This document shows positions 48,053-56,460 of a DNA stretch of 64,000 nucleotides, piece after piece. The stretch comes from Brevibacterium sp. CS2. GTDB taxonomy: Bacteria; Actinomycetota; Actinomycetes; Actinomycetales; Brevibacteriaceae. The notes below the pieces were generated by a model. It made no database searches. It saw nothing but the letters and a program-made list of their open reading frames with translations, and was not told the DNA's origin. The stretch spans positions 2,170,001 to 2,234,000 of the forward strand of contig NZ_CP040020.1 in the NCBI RefSeq assembly GCF_005280295.1, in the 5' to 3' direction. The translations under genes were made by a program, and so were the position numbers. Every line of letters begins with the position of its first letter. Positions within the stretch are counted from its first letter, which is position 1.

Positions 48053-49683
48053 AACGGGGTCTCGGGGCTATAGCTCAGTTGGTAGAGCGTTTCGTTCGCA
48101 ATGAAAAGGTCAGGGGTTCGATTCCCCTTAGCTCCACCTCGGGGGGAAGTGTTGAACTCCACGTTCAGCACTTCCCCCGTCTGCTTCATCTCGTCCAGAT
48201 CGGCGAGGGTGAACTCTGCGCCGTGGTCGAAGAACCACGACGCGATGGTCAGCGTCGTCGCGCCGACGAAGATCTTGTCGACGAAGTACTCGAACAGCAG
48301 TTCCCTGGTCTCGCGGGTGTCCATCGTCGCGTGGGCGAAGCGCTGGTAGAACGCCCCGATCGACGCCTCGTCCTCGAACAGCGTGGCCTTGACGTGCTCG
48401 GCTTGGATCGCTGCGTCCAGCTCCTTCTTCTGCTGCTCCAGCGATGACATGGCCTCGGCCGTGGACTCGTTCATGATGCCCATCGCGATGGCCTTGACGA
48501 AGTTGCCCAGCTTAGCCTCCACGTCCTTCCTGCGGGCCTCCAAGCCCTCCAGGACGTCTCTGCCGCGCTCGTGGGTCTCCCGGTAGTGGGAGGCCATGTC
48601 GACTGCCAGGGAGGCCAGCATCTCGGTGTCGTCGAGGAAGGACTCGACGACAGCGGCCACCCGCTCCTCGATCTCGTCCTTGCGCACCGACTTGGCGGTG
48701 CACTTCTTCTTGCGCTGGTTCAGGCAGTAGTAGTACCGATACTTCCGGCCAGTCTTCGACGTGCCCGAGACACCTTCCATCGACGCGCCGCACCGTTCGC
48801 AGAACAGCCGACCGGTCAGCCAGTAGTCGGGCGCCTCGTCGCCCAGGGCAGCCAGCTCGGCCTTCGTCCTCGCGCCACGGCGCTTGTTCACCGCGAACAT
48901 CCTCTGGACCTGCTCGAACGTCTCGTCGCCGACGATCTGCGGCATCCCGCCTGGGACCACGTGCCCGGCGTAGGAGTACTCGCCGATGTAGGCCCGGTTC
49001 TTCAGCATCTTGTTCAGCGTCTTGGGGGAGAACGTGAACCCGTTGGTCGTGCGGACGCCGGCAGCGTTCACCTCGTCGCAGATGCGCTGCATCGACTTGC
49101 CGGCGGCATAGTCGGCGAACATCTGCTCGACCACCGGGGCGTTCTGCGGGTCCAGCTCGTAGCGCTTGTCAGCGCCGATGGCGAAGCCGAAGATCTTCCT
49201 GCCGTTGGCCAAGGCCTTCTCGGCGTTGAAGTGGACCCCGCGGCGGATGTTCGCCGAGAGCTGCCTGGAGTAGTACTCGGCAAAGGCATCGCTGAGCCCC
49301 TCGACCAAGATCGAGTCGGGGTCATCGGTGGGGGAGAAGCCTTCGATGTAGTGCAGCTTGGCGCCGGCCATGCGGATCGCGTTCTTGACCTTCAGCAGGT
49401 CCATCCGGTCGCGGCCCAGGCGGTCGTTCTTCCAGACCGCCACGTAGGAAGGACGGATGCTCGGCAGCTCGCGCAGCATCAGCTGGAACTCGGGTCGTTC
49501 AGTGTTGGTGCCGGTCTTGGCCGCGTCGGTGTACTCACGCACAACCTGGAGACCCTGCGCCTCGGCCCACCGATGCACCAGCTCGCGCTGCTGCTCGATG
49601 GAGGCCTCGTTCTGCGAGGACGAGGAGTACCTGTAGTAGCCGACGACCAGGTCGTTGTCGTTGAACTCCGGCTTGCCCCTCAT
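48046..49683 (-). CDS. Large serine recombinase (integrase), C-terminus read through tRNA antisense
   Basis: 545 codons. N-terminal resolvase domain (GYYRYSSSSQNEASIEQQRE with the catalytic Ser; VAVWKNDRLGRDRMDLL), Recombinase domain (ANGRKIFGFAIG; FSPKTLNKMLKNRAYIGEY), zinc ribbon with CERC and YYCLNQ, then a coiled coil (residues ~370-430). From about residue 516 the frame passes through the 3' end of tRNA-Ala in antisense (GGAKGNRTPDLFIANETLYQ) and ends at 48046 on the far side of the tRNA. The natural C-terminus in the excised element must differ. The ATG overlaps the resolvase stop by 4 nt. Confidence 0.92.
   Translation of the reverse strand: MRGKPEFNDNDLVVGYYRYSSSSQNEASIEQQRELVHRWAEAQGLQVVREYTDAAKTGTNTERPEFQLMLRELPSIRPSYVAVWKNDRLGRDRMDLLKVKNAIRMAGAKLHYIEGFSPTDDPDSILVEGLSDAFAEYYSRQLSANIRRGVHFNAEKALANGRKIFGFAIGADKRYELDPQNAPVVEQMFADYAAGKSMQRICDEVNAAGVRTTNGFTFSPKTLNKMLKNRAYIGEYSYAGHVVPGGMPQIVGDETFEQVQRMFAVNKRRGARTKAELAALGDEAPDYWLTGRLFCERCGASMEGVSGTSKTGRKYRYYYCLNQRKKKCTAKSVRKDEIEERVAAVVESFLDDTEMLASLAVDMASHYRETHERGRDVLEGLEARRKDVEAKLGNFVKAIAMGIMNESTAEAMSSLEQQKKELDAAIQAEHVKATLFEDEASIGAFYQRFAHATMDTRETRELLFEYFVDKIFVGATTLTIASWFFDHGAEFTLADLDEMKQTGEVLNVEFNTSPRGGAKGNRTPDLFIANETLYQLSYSPETPLL
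48064..48136 (+). tRNA. tRNA-Ala (anticodon CGC), integration site
   Basis: 73-nt cloverleaf: acceptor GGGGCTA/TAGCTCC with G3:U70, D arm GCTC-AGTTGGTA-GAGC, anticodon stem TTTCG/TGAAA with loop TTCGCAA (anticodon CGC), T arm AGGGG-TTCGATT-CCCCT, discriminator A. No encoded CCA. The gene is intact although the mobile element begins at its 3' end, so the element reconstitutes the tRNA end on integration. Confidence 0.97.
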
Positions 49684-50273
49684 GACGCGACGCCTTGCTC
49701 CGCGTACCGTCCCTCGCCCTTGAGTGCCGCGTACAGCGTCTGTCGGGCCACACCCAGGTCTCGGGCCACCTTCGCCTTCGGAACGCCCCCAGCGACCCGC
49801 TGACGGGCCTCTCGGACCTGTTCAGGGGTCAGCTTCGGCCCCCGGTCGTAGACGCCCTTGCGCTTGGCGATGGCGATGCCCTCGGCCTGCCGCTCGCGGA
49901 TGACCCGACGCTCCATCTGGGCGATGCCCGCCAGCACCGTGAGCATGAACTCCCCGTGCGCGGTCTCGGTACTCAGCTCGGGGTTGTCGACGAACTCCAC
50001 CGCGACCCCCTTGTCGCGCAGCTGCTGCACCAGGGCCAGCAGGTCGGTCGTCGAGCGCGCCAGCCGGTCCGGCGACTTGACCCTCACTGTGTCGCCTTCG
50101 CGGACGTAGGCGAGCAAGTCCGTCAGCTGCTCCCGGTCGACCATGTTCTTGCCCGAGACCTTCTCCTCGAACAGCCGGTCGACCTCGCCGATGCCTTCGA
50201 GCTGCCGCGCTGGGTTCTGGTCGGCCGCGCTCACGCGCACGTACCCGACCACCTGGCCCTTGTGTCCGACCAT
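49680..50273 (-). CDS. Small serine recombinase (resolvase/invertase family)
   Basis: 197 aa from ATG 50273; a longer frame lacks homology. Catalytic Ser in YVRVSAADQNPARQL, RLARSTTDLLALVQQL and RQAEGIAIAKRKGVYDRG of the resolvase domain, C-terminal HTH GGVPKAKVARDLGVARQTLYAAL. Transcribed together with the integrase (4-nt overlap). May resolve multimers or assist excision. A 33-nt inverted-repeat site lies 24 nt upstream. Confidence 0.93.
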   Translation of the reverse strand: MVGHKGQVVGYVRVSAADQNPARQLEGIGEVDRLFEEKVSGKNMVDREQLTDLLAYVREGDTVRVKSPDRLARSTTDLLALVQQLRDKGVAVEFVDNPELSTETAHGEFMLTVLAGIAQMERRVIRERQAEGIAIAKRKGVYDRGPKLTPEQVREARQRVAGGVPKAKVARDLGVARQTLYAALKGEGRYAEQGVAS

Positions 50274-50296
50274 GCCTGGACCGCCTCTCCACTCCT

Positions 50297-50329
50297 GTCC
50301 AACGATACACATCACCGATGCCGTTGGAC
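50297..50329. promoter_or_regulatory. Inverted repeat upstream of the resolvase (res-like or operator)
   Basis: GTCCAACG and CGTTGGAC, perfect 8-bp arms with a 17-nt spacer, total 33 nt, the size of a resolvase subsite. It sits in the divergent gap before the restriction operon. Confidence 0.5.
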
Positions 50330-50563
50330 GCAGGAAACACCGCATCCGGTCGTGGTAGTTGGGGTAGACCCTGATGGACGTTGCGTCGTTACTCTGATGG
50401 TGCGAACTATCCGGGCAGAGCCGGGGCGGGGTCAGCGAACCGGCCACCGGGTGGTTGAGGTCCGCACCACCTCACCCACCTGTGCCCCTGCGTGCCCGAT
50501 CGTCGACCGTGTGAGTGTTCGCGCGGCGCGCCGCTTGAGCGTTCGCCGCCCCGCCAGGGGGTG

Positions 50564-50582
50564 ATCAGGTAAACTATCTGAT
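50564..50582. promoter_or_regulatory. Promoter/operator of the restriction-modification operon
   Basis: ATCAG-N9-CTGAT inverted repeat enclosing TAAACT (50570-50575), a -10-like hexamer. The predicted start is about 27 nt before the first ATG. It could be the binding site of the XRE protein at the operon end. Confidence 0.45.
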
Positions 50583-50609
50583 ACATCGTCCCCCGACTGA
50601 AGCGAGCCC

Positions 50610-51296
50610 ATGACCAGCGGAACCACCCCCGTGCTCCAGCAACGCCGCCAGGTGGTCGTCAAGGGTGACCAGGTCGAGGTGCTGGTGAAGTCGCGCGACC
50701 GGGTCAAGGCTCACGGCGAGGTGTTCACCCCCGCGCACATGGTGGAGCAGATGCTCGACTTGGTCCGCCCTGAGCTAGAGACTGGCCCAGGCTTCGTCGA
50801 CAAGACCTTCTTCGAGCCGGCAGCTGGCGACGGCAACTTCCTCACCGCGATCTTCCGGCGCAAGCTGGCAGCCATTGAGAAGCGCTACGCGCCGAAGATG
50901 TGGCCGACCGAATCGCTGTTCGCGCTGGCCTCCATCTACAGCGTTGAGCTGCTCGCGGACAACCACTCCGACGCCCAAACCAACATGCTCGGGGAGTTCG
51001 TGGCCTTCCACGTTAAGCACAAGGTCAAGTGCTCACCCAAGACCAACCTGTTCAAGGCTGCCCAGCACCTCATCACCGCCAACATCCAACAGGGCAACAC
51101 CCTCACCGGCCTCGACGCTGCGGGGCACCCCCTGGTGTTCTCCTGGTGGCATCGCATCCTCAACGCGCCCCCTACCGTCCAACGCGAAGCCTTCAAGCTC
51201 TCCTCCCTGCGCAACGCCGACGAGTCCCTCTTGGACTTCGACGTGCTCCCCACCTACCCGCCCTGCCGCATCGACCACGTCCACAAGGGAGCCTGA
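50610..51296 (+). CDS. N6-adenine methyltransferase-like protein carrying the AdoMet motif only
   Basis: 228 aa. VKAHGEVFTPAHMVEQMLDLVRPEL, FFEPAAGDGNFLTAIFRRKL (motif I, FxPxxGxGxF, residues ~68-85), LASIYSVELLADNH (motif II). No motif IV (NPPY/DPPY) is present; the protein ends after a ~100-residue helical part, so it cannot catalyse alone. The NPPY motif is in the third gene of this operon, so the enzyme may be split over subunits. 4 nt before the next gene. Confidence 0.8.
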   Translation: MTSGTTPVLQQRRQVVVKGDQVEVLVKSRDRVKAHGEVFTPAHMVEQMLDLVRPELETGPGFVDKTFFEPAAGDGNFLTAIFRRKLAAIEKRYAPKMWPTESLFALASIYSVELLADNHSDAQTNMLGEFVAFHVKHKVKCSPKTNLFKAAQHLITANIQQGNTLTGLDAAGHPLVFSWWHRILNAPPTVQREAFKLSSLRNADESLLDFDVLPTYPPCRIDHVHKGA

Positions 51297-51300
51297 CCCG

Positions 51301-54300
51301 ATGAACGCCCCCCATCTCAGCACCTACCGCGAGATCAAGCCGGTCATCTACTCGTGGTCGACCCCCGACGTCCCCAAGTACAACGGCTGGGAGAAGATCG
51401 GCTACACCGACCAGCAGACCGCGGCCGACCGGATCGCCCAGCAGGCCTCCCAGATGAACGTCACCAAGGACATCAACTGGACCCGGAAGGCGTTCTTCAC
51501 CAGCGAGGGCGCCGACGGCTCGTTCACCGATCACGAGTTCCACCGCTACCTCAAGCAACAGGGGGTGGAACGCGAGCTGAAGCCCAAGCGCAGCGAGTGG
51601 CACCGGTTCGCCGACATGCCGCGCCGGTCCATCGACTACTTCAACGACTTCGCCGGGCAGGACTTCACCGACCTGCAGGTCGAGAGCCAGGACCTGTACC
51701 AGCTGCGTCCCGAGCAGGAGGATGCCGTGCAGCAGGCCATGGAGGCCTTCGGCAACGGCGCCACCGACGTGCTGTGGAACGCCAAGCCCCGGTTCGGCAA
51801 GACGCTCACCACCTACGACCTCATGCGCCGACTGGGTGTCACCAAGGCCCTCATCGTCACCAACCGGCCCGCCATCGCCAACTCCTGGTACGACGACTTC
51901 GTTCGCTTCATCGGCCACCAGACCACCTTCAAGTTCGTCTCGGAGTCACCGGCCCTGGCCAATCGCAGCCCGATGACCCGGGCGCAGTACCGCTCGCTGC
52001 TGGCCCAGGAGCCCGAGGCCACCATGATCGAGTTCCTGTCCCTGCAGGACCTCAAGGGCTCCCAGTACTTCGGCGGCGAGTACGACAAACTGCGCCACGT
52101 GGCCGACCTGGAGTGGGACCTGCTCGTCATCGACGAGGCCCATGAGGGCATCGACACCGACCGCACCGACGTGGCCTTCGACCACATCCACCGTGCCCAC
52201 ACCCTGCACCTGTCGGGCACGCCCTTCCGTGCACTGGCCTCGGGCAAGTTCGCCCCCGAGGAGATCTACAACTGGACCTACGCCGACGAGCGCGAGGCCT
52301 TGCAGGCCTGGGCCGACGAGGCCGAGGACAACCCCTATGCGGCCCTGCCCAAGCTGAACATGTACACCTATCAGGTGTCACGCATGATCAGCGACCAGTT
52401 GGAGGTCGGCGTGGCCCTGGCCGAGGACGAGGCCAACATCGACTACGCCTTCGACCTGGGCGAGTTCTTCGCCACCAAGGAGAACGGCTACTTCGAGCAC
52501 GAGGCCGAAGTCATGAAGTTCCTCGACTGCCTCACCACCAACGAGAAGTACCCGTTCTCCACCCCCGAGCTGCGCGACGAGATCCGGCACTCGTTCTGGC
52601 TGCTGAACCGCGTCGACTCCGCCAAGGCTTTGGAGCGCATCCTCAAGAATCACGCCGCATTCAAGGACTACACGATCGTGCTGGCCGCAGGTGATGGCCG
52701 CAGCGCCGACGCCGATGTCGCCCTCGTCGGCAAGTCGCTCGACCGGGTCCGGTCGGCGATCGCCGAGGCCGAGAAGACCGGCGGGAGGACCATCACGCTG
52801 TCGGTCGGCCAGCTCACCACCGGCGTCACCGTGCCGGAGTGGACGGCCGTCATCATGCTGTCCAACATCGCTTCCCCGGCGCTCTACATGCAGGCCGCCT
52901 TCAGGGCCCAGAACCCCCACGCGTTCGAGCGCAACGGCCAGCTGCTGCAGAAGCAGAATGCCTACATCTTCGACTTCGCCCCCGAGCGCACCCTCACCAT
53001 CTACGACCAGTTCGCCAACAACCTCAGCCCCCGCCCCTCGATCACCACCGCCGGGCGCCAGGACAACATCCGCACGCTGCTCAACTTCTTCCCGGTCATC
53101 GGCGAGGACTCCGAGGGGCGCATGGTTGAGCTCGATGCGTCCCAGGTCCTGACCTTCCCGCAGGTGTTCAAGGCCCGTGAGGTAGTGCGCCGAGGCTTCC
53201 TGTCCAACCTGCTGTTCGACAACGTGGCAGGCATCTTCCGCTACTCCGAACACCTGAAGGACATCCTCGACAAGCTGCCCACTGCCAAGGCTGGGAAGCT
53301 CAAGAAGGAAGAGTTCGCCAACCCCGAGCCCCCCATCGTCACCGACACGGACGGCAGCGTCCAAGTCGACGCTGAGACCGTCATCAACCCCAAGATCGAG
53401 CACCTCGGCAAGCCGGTCTGGGATGTCCAGGAGCTAGCCGCCATCACCCCCGACACCCCGCGCGGCAAGGCCGTCAAGCATGTCGTCGATCTGGTCACGC
53501 AGAAGCTCCAGCCCACCCGCGACGAGCTCAAGGAAATGTACGGCCTCTCGGCCAAGCAGGCCGAACGAGACGAGAAGGCCATCGCCGAACGTACACGCGC
53601 GGTCGTCGAGCGCAAGATGACCGAGCAGAGCATCGCCGACAAGCACCTCGAGGCTCGACTCGCCGAGGCCGCCACCGAGGCAGAAGCAAACGCCATCGAG
53701 GTAGAGCGCAAGGAGCAGCAGCAAGCGTTCAGTACCGAGCTGTTCGCCGCCATCGAGGAACTCACCGGCACGGTCCCCACCGAGTTCGTCACCCGGGAGG
53801 AGACGAAGAAGGAGCAGACCCGCGCCAACACAGCCATGGAGGATGCCCGCTCCCACCTTCGAGGGTTCGCCCGCACCATCCCGATGTTCCTCATGGCCTA
53901 CGGCCAACGAGGAGTCAGGCTGTCCAACTTCGACGAGTACACCCCCGACGATGTGTTCGAGGAGGTCACCGGCATCACCGAGGAGGAGTTCCGCGTCCTG
54001 CGCGACGGCCAGGTGATCACTGAGGACGACGGCACCACCACGACCATCCCGGGCCTGTTCGACGAGGCCGTCTTCGACCAGTCGATCCAGGAGTTCCTCG
54101 ACAAGAAGAAGGAGCTGGCCGACTACTTCGACGACTCACTGACCGAGGACATCTTCGCCTACATCCCCCAGCAGAAGACCTCCCTCGTGTTCACCCCGCA
54201 CAAGGTCGTCACCCTCATGGTCGACTTGGTTGAGGACCAGACCCCCGGGATCTTCAACGATCCAACCAAGACCTTCGCCGACCTGTTCTCCACCGCGGGG

Positions 54301-54579
54301 TTGTTCTTGATGGAGCTGGTCAAGCGGCTCGACGATGGCCTGACCGACGTGATCCCCGACAAGCAGGAACGCCTGCGCCACATCCTGACCCAGCAGTTGT
54401 TCGAGATGAGTCACAACGAGATCCTGCACCGCATCACCATTGAGGCCGTGTCGGGTGGCGATGCCCAGCGCAAACAGTGGATTGAAGAGTCCGGGCACTA
54501 CATCTACGGCGATATTGCACGTATGCGCGCCGAACAGAGGCAGCAGGTCATCGACCGCATGCTGAGCGAAAAGGAGTAG
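51301..54579 (+). CDS. GIY-YIG nuclease-DEAH helicase protein of a restriction system
   Basis: 1092 aa, ATG 51301. Residues ~14-100 are GIY-YIG-like (PVIYSW at 14-19, EKIGYT at 31-36, R44; DHEFHRYLKQQG; EWHRF). Superfamily-2 helicase: Walker A-type NAKPRFGKTLTTYD (~160-173), DEAH at ~278, LSGTPFRAL (~303), motif VI QAAFRAQNP (~531). A Glu/Lys-rich coiled coil covers ~720-830. C-terminal part has a methylase-like entry VFTPHKVVTLMVDLVEDQ (~963) and DLFSTAGLFLMELVKRL (~994), in which DLFSTAG replaces the AdoMet DPxxGxG. Likely a translocating restriction enzyme subunit. Nuclease assignment is from motif reading. Confidence 0.75.
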   Translation: MNAPHLSTYREIKPVIYSWSTPDVPKYNGWEKIGYTDQQTAADRIAQQASQMNVTKDINWTRKAFFTSEGADGSFTDHEFHRYLKQQGVERELKPKRSEWHRFADMPRRSIDYFNDFAGQDFTDLQVESQDLYQLRPEQEDAVQQAMEAFGNGATDVLWNAKPRFGKTLTTYDLMRRLGVTKALIVTNRPAIANSWYDDFVRFIGHQTTFKFVSESPALANRSPMTRAQYRSLLAQEPEATMIEFLSLQDLKGSQYFGGEYDKLRHVADLEWDLLVIDEAHEGIDTDRTDVAFDHIHRAHTLHLSGTPFRALASGKFAPEEIYNWTYADEREALQAWADEAEDNPYAALPKLNMYTYQVSRMISDQLEVGVALAEDEANIDYAFDLGEFFATKENGYFEHEAEVMKFLDCLTTNEKYPFSTPELRDEIRHSFWLLNRVDSAKALERILKNHAAFKDYTIVLAAGDGRSADADVALVGKSLDRVRSAIAEAEKTGGRTITLSVGQLTTGVTVPEWTAVIMLSNIASPALYMQAAFRAQNPHAFERNGQLLQKQNAYIFDFAPERTLTIYDQFANNLSPRPSITTAGRQDNIRTLLNFFPVIGEDSEGRMVELDASQVLTFPQVFKAREVVRRGFLSNLLFDNVAGIFRYSEHLKDILDKLPTAKAGKLKKEEFANPEPPIVTDTDGSVQVDAETVINPKIEHLGKPVWDVQELAAITPDTPRGKAVKHVVDLVTQKLQPTRDELKEMYGLSAKQAERDEKAIAERTRAVVERKMTEQSIADKHLEARLAEAATEAEANAIEVERKEQQQAFSTELFAAIEELTGTVPTEFVTREETKKEQTRANTAMEDARSHLRGFARTIPMFLMAYGQRGVRLSNFDEYTPDDVFEEVTGITEEEFRVLRDGQVITEDDGTTTTIPGLFDEAVFDQSIQEFLDKKKELADYFDDSLTEDIFAYIPQQKTSLVFTPHKVVTLMVDLVEDQTPGIFNDPTKTFADLFSTAGLFLMELVKRLDDGLTDVIPDKQERLRHILTQQLFEMSHNEILHRITIEAVSGGDAQRKQWIEESGHYIYGDIARMRAEQRQQVIDRMLSEKE

Positions 54580-54582
54580 GAC

Positions 54583-55629
54583 ATGAGCAAGAAATTTGAC
54601 GTCGTCATCGGGAATCCTCCGTACCACAGCGAGCCCGCTCGGCCCGGTGGGCGTGGTGAACCGCTGTATCACCTCTTCATGGATGCGGCGTTTGAAGTCG
54701 GCCGACAGGCCGTCATCATCACCCCCGCCCGGTTCCTCTCCAATGCGGGTCAGACCCCGAAAGTGTGGAACGAGAAGATGCTGGCCGATGCACACCTAGA
54801 GGTCGCACACTTCGAGCCGGACTCGGGACAGCTTTTCCCCCAGATCACGGACACAATCAAGGGTGGCATCGTCGTTACACACCGCGACTCGGAACGCACC
54901 CTCGGTCCGATCGGCACCTTCACCCGTCACCCCGCGCTCAGCGGAGCCCTGCACAAAGTCGAGAAAGCAAATGCGCCGTCGATTATGGAGGTGGTCTCGG
55001 CCAAGGGCGCCTTCCGCTATACCGACAAGATGTTCGAGGAGCACCCGAGCGCGAGACAACTCATCCCCGAGGGCAGCAGCAACATGGTCGTCGGCTTCGA
55101 TAACCTGCCGTTCCTCTGGCACCAAGACAATCCGGGTGACGGCCAGAACTACGCAGCAATGTACGGCCTCCAGTCGACGAAGCGTGTGGTTCGCTACGTT
55201 CGACGGGACTACGTCTCTGGGCCCGCTTCCTTCGATAAGTGGAAGGTGGCCATTGCAGCAGCCAACGGAACAGGGGCGACGACAGACTTCTTCGGCTTGC
55301 CGCTAACCAACCCGTTCGTACTGGGCCCAGGTGTCGGCGCCACCCTCACGTTCATGACGATCGGCGCGTTCAGTTCGGAAACGGAAGCGGACGCGTGCCT
55401 GAATTACCTCAGAACGAAGTTTGCGCGGGCAATGCTAGGCGTGTTGAAGGTCACCCAGCACAACCCCCGAGGCACCTGGAAGTACGTGCCGGCTCAGGAC
55501 TTCTCAGCCAACTCCGACATCGACTGGACCAAGCCGATCCCCGAGATCGACCAACAGCTCTACGCCAAGTACGGTCTCGCCGCCGAAGAGATCGCCTTCA
55601 TCGAGGACAACGTCAAGCCGATGGAGTGA
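54583..55629 (+). CDS. Eco57I-type methylase subunit with NPPY motif
   Basis: 348 aa. Starts MSKKFDVVIGNPPYHSEPAR: catalytic motif IV at residues 11-14, with no AdoMet motif I before it. QAVIITPARFLSNAGQTPKVWNEKMLAD and FEPDSGQLFPQITDTIKGGIVVTHRD are typical of Eco57I-like methylases; the remaining ~200 residues probably include the target-recognition part. It starts 3 nt after the helicase gene, which ends in a motif-I-like domain, as if one longer polypeptide was split here. Base composition is less GC-biased than neighbours. Confidence 0.82.
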   Translation: MSKKFDVVIGNPPYHSEPARPGGRGEPLYHLFMDAAFEVGRQAVIITPARFLSNAGQTPKVWNEKMLADAHLEVAHFEPDSGQLFPQITDTIKGGIVVTHRDSERTLGPIGTFTRHPALSGALHKVEKANAPSIMEVVSAKGAFRYTDKMFEEHPSARQLIPEGSSNMVVGFDNLPFLWHQDNPGDGQNYAAMYGLQSTKRVVRYVRRDYVSGPASFDKWKVAIAAANGTGATTDFFGLPLTNPFVLGPGVGATLTFMTIGAFSSETEADACLNYLRTKFARAMLGVLKVTQHNPRGTWKYVPAQDFSANSDIDWTKPIPEIDQQLYAKYGLAAEEIAFIEDNVKPME

Positions 55630-55634
55630 GCGTG

Positions 55635-55862
55635 ATGACCGACCCACTCGACCCGATGCAAAGCATCGCTGGCCGTGTGCGGGCCGCCCGCGACAACCTG
55701 GGTTGGACCCAGACTGAGCTGGCCACCCAAGCAGGCCTGTCACGTCCCACAATCGCCCGGATCGAGCGGGGGGGCGACGTCTCCACCGCGACCCTGGCCA
55801 AGGTCGTAGATTGCCTTGGACTGACGCTCACGGTGGTGTCTGCAGTAGCAGATCAAGGTTAG
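55635..55862 (+). CDS. XRE-family HTH regulator (controller-like)
   Basis: 75 aa: RVRAARDNLGWTQTELATQAGLSRPTIARIERGGDVSTATLAKVVDCLGL, a single XRE HTH and no other domain. GTG 55632 or ATG 55635 start. Last gene of the restriction operon, 5 nt after the NPPY protein. Likely the controller of this operon, acting at the repeat near 50564-50582. HipB-like proteins look similar, but no HipA is present. Confidence 0.85.
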   Translation: MTDPLDPMQSIAGRVRAARDNLGWTQTELATQAGLSRPTIARIERGGDVSTATLAKVVDCLGLTLTVVSAVADQG

Positions 55863-56136
55863 GGCGCGCTGTCACAGGATCGGTCGATCTCGGACACCTG
55901 TCCAGCTCGGAGCCGTTCGGCCTGCCGGAGCCTCCACCAGTGTCTTATAATCCCTATCCAGATCAGTAGGTGTACCAAGCCGTGCCTCGTGGCCATTTCG
56001 GACACCTACCCTGCATGCGCCGCTGACGCGGCGCCGGGCCTCCTGGCGAGGACCCGGCTGCGCCCACAAGCGCCGATTCACCCGAGCACGGCTGCGAGGG
56101 TGCGCTGGGTCCTCCCTGACACCGAGGAGGACCACC

Positions 56137-56460
56137 ATGGCCTGGACAACGATCCGCACCGACGCCGTTCTCGACCTGCCCGCCTTCGCTGAGCCGGTCG
56201 AGATCCACCACGACCCCGCGCAGCACGCCCTGCTGGCCCTGGACCCCGCCAGCGGCGAGTCCGAGGTTCTGACCACCCGCTTGCCCGACCTCCCACTGCT
56301 GCCCGACGAGGCCGTCGTCAAGGACTGGTCCGAGCACAGCGGGCTGGCCCGCGCCCTGGCCGAGGCAGGCGTCGTCGAGCTGCTCGACGCCATCGCCGTC
56401 GGGCCGTTCGCCGCCACGGCGCACCGCGTGCGCGTGCTGACCGCGGGAGGTGCAGCATGA
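56137..56460 (+). CDS. Unknown protein encoded just before ardA
   Basis: 107 aa, SD GAGGAGGA 5 nt before ATG. Acidic and small; MAWTTIRTDAVLDLPAFAEPVEIHH begins a beta-rich domain; no recognisable motif. The stop overlaps the ardA ATG (ATGA), so the pair are translationally coupled, and the gene may help ArdA or carry a related anti-defence function. The 274 nt before it hold no gene; a TATAAT at 55946-55951 could be its -10 box. Confidence 0.7.
   Translation: MAWTTIRTDAVLDLPAFAEPVEIHHDPAQHALLALDPASGESEVLTTRLPDLPLLPDEAVVKDWSEHSGLARALAEAGVVELLDAIAVGPFAATAHRVRVLTAGGAA

Noticed and set aside
48046-48136. The recombinase tail GNRTPDLFIANETLYQ as a conserved protein motif
   Set aside because: It is the antisense translation of the tRNA-Ala gene; the phrase occurs in many databases for the same reason and has no protein meaning.
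55635-55862. A HipB antitoxin
   Set aside because: No HipA-like kinase gene is adjacent; the position at the end of a restriction operon favours a controller.
55946-55951. A perfect TATAAT as promoter for the gene at 56137
   Set aside because: There is no -35 element at a suitable distance and ~185 nt of leader would follow; recorded only as a possibility inside that gene's entry.
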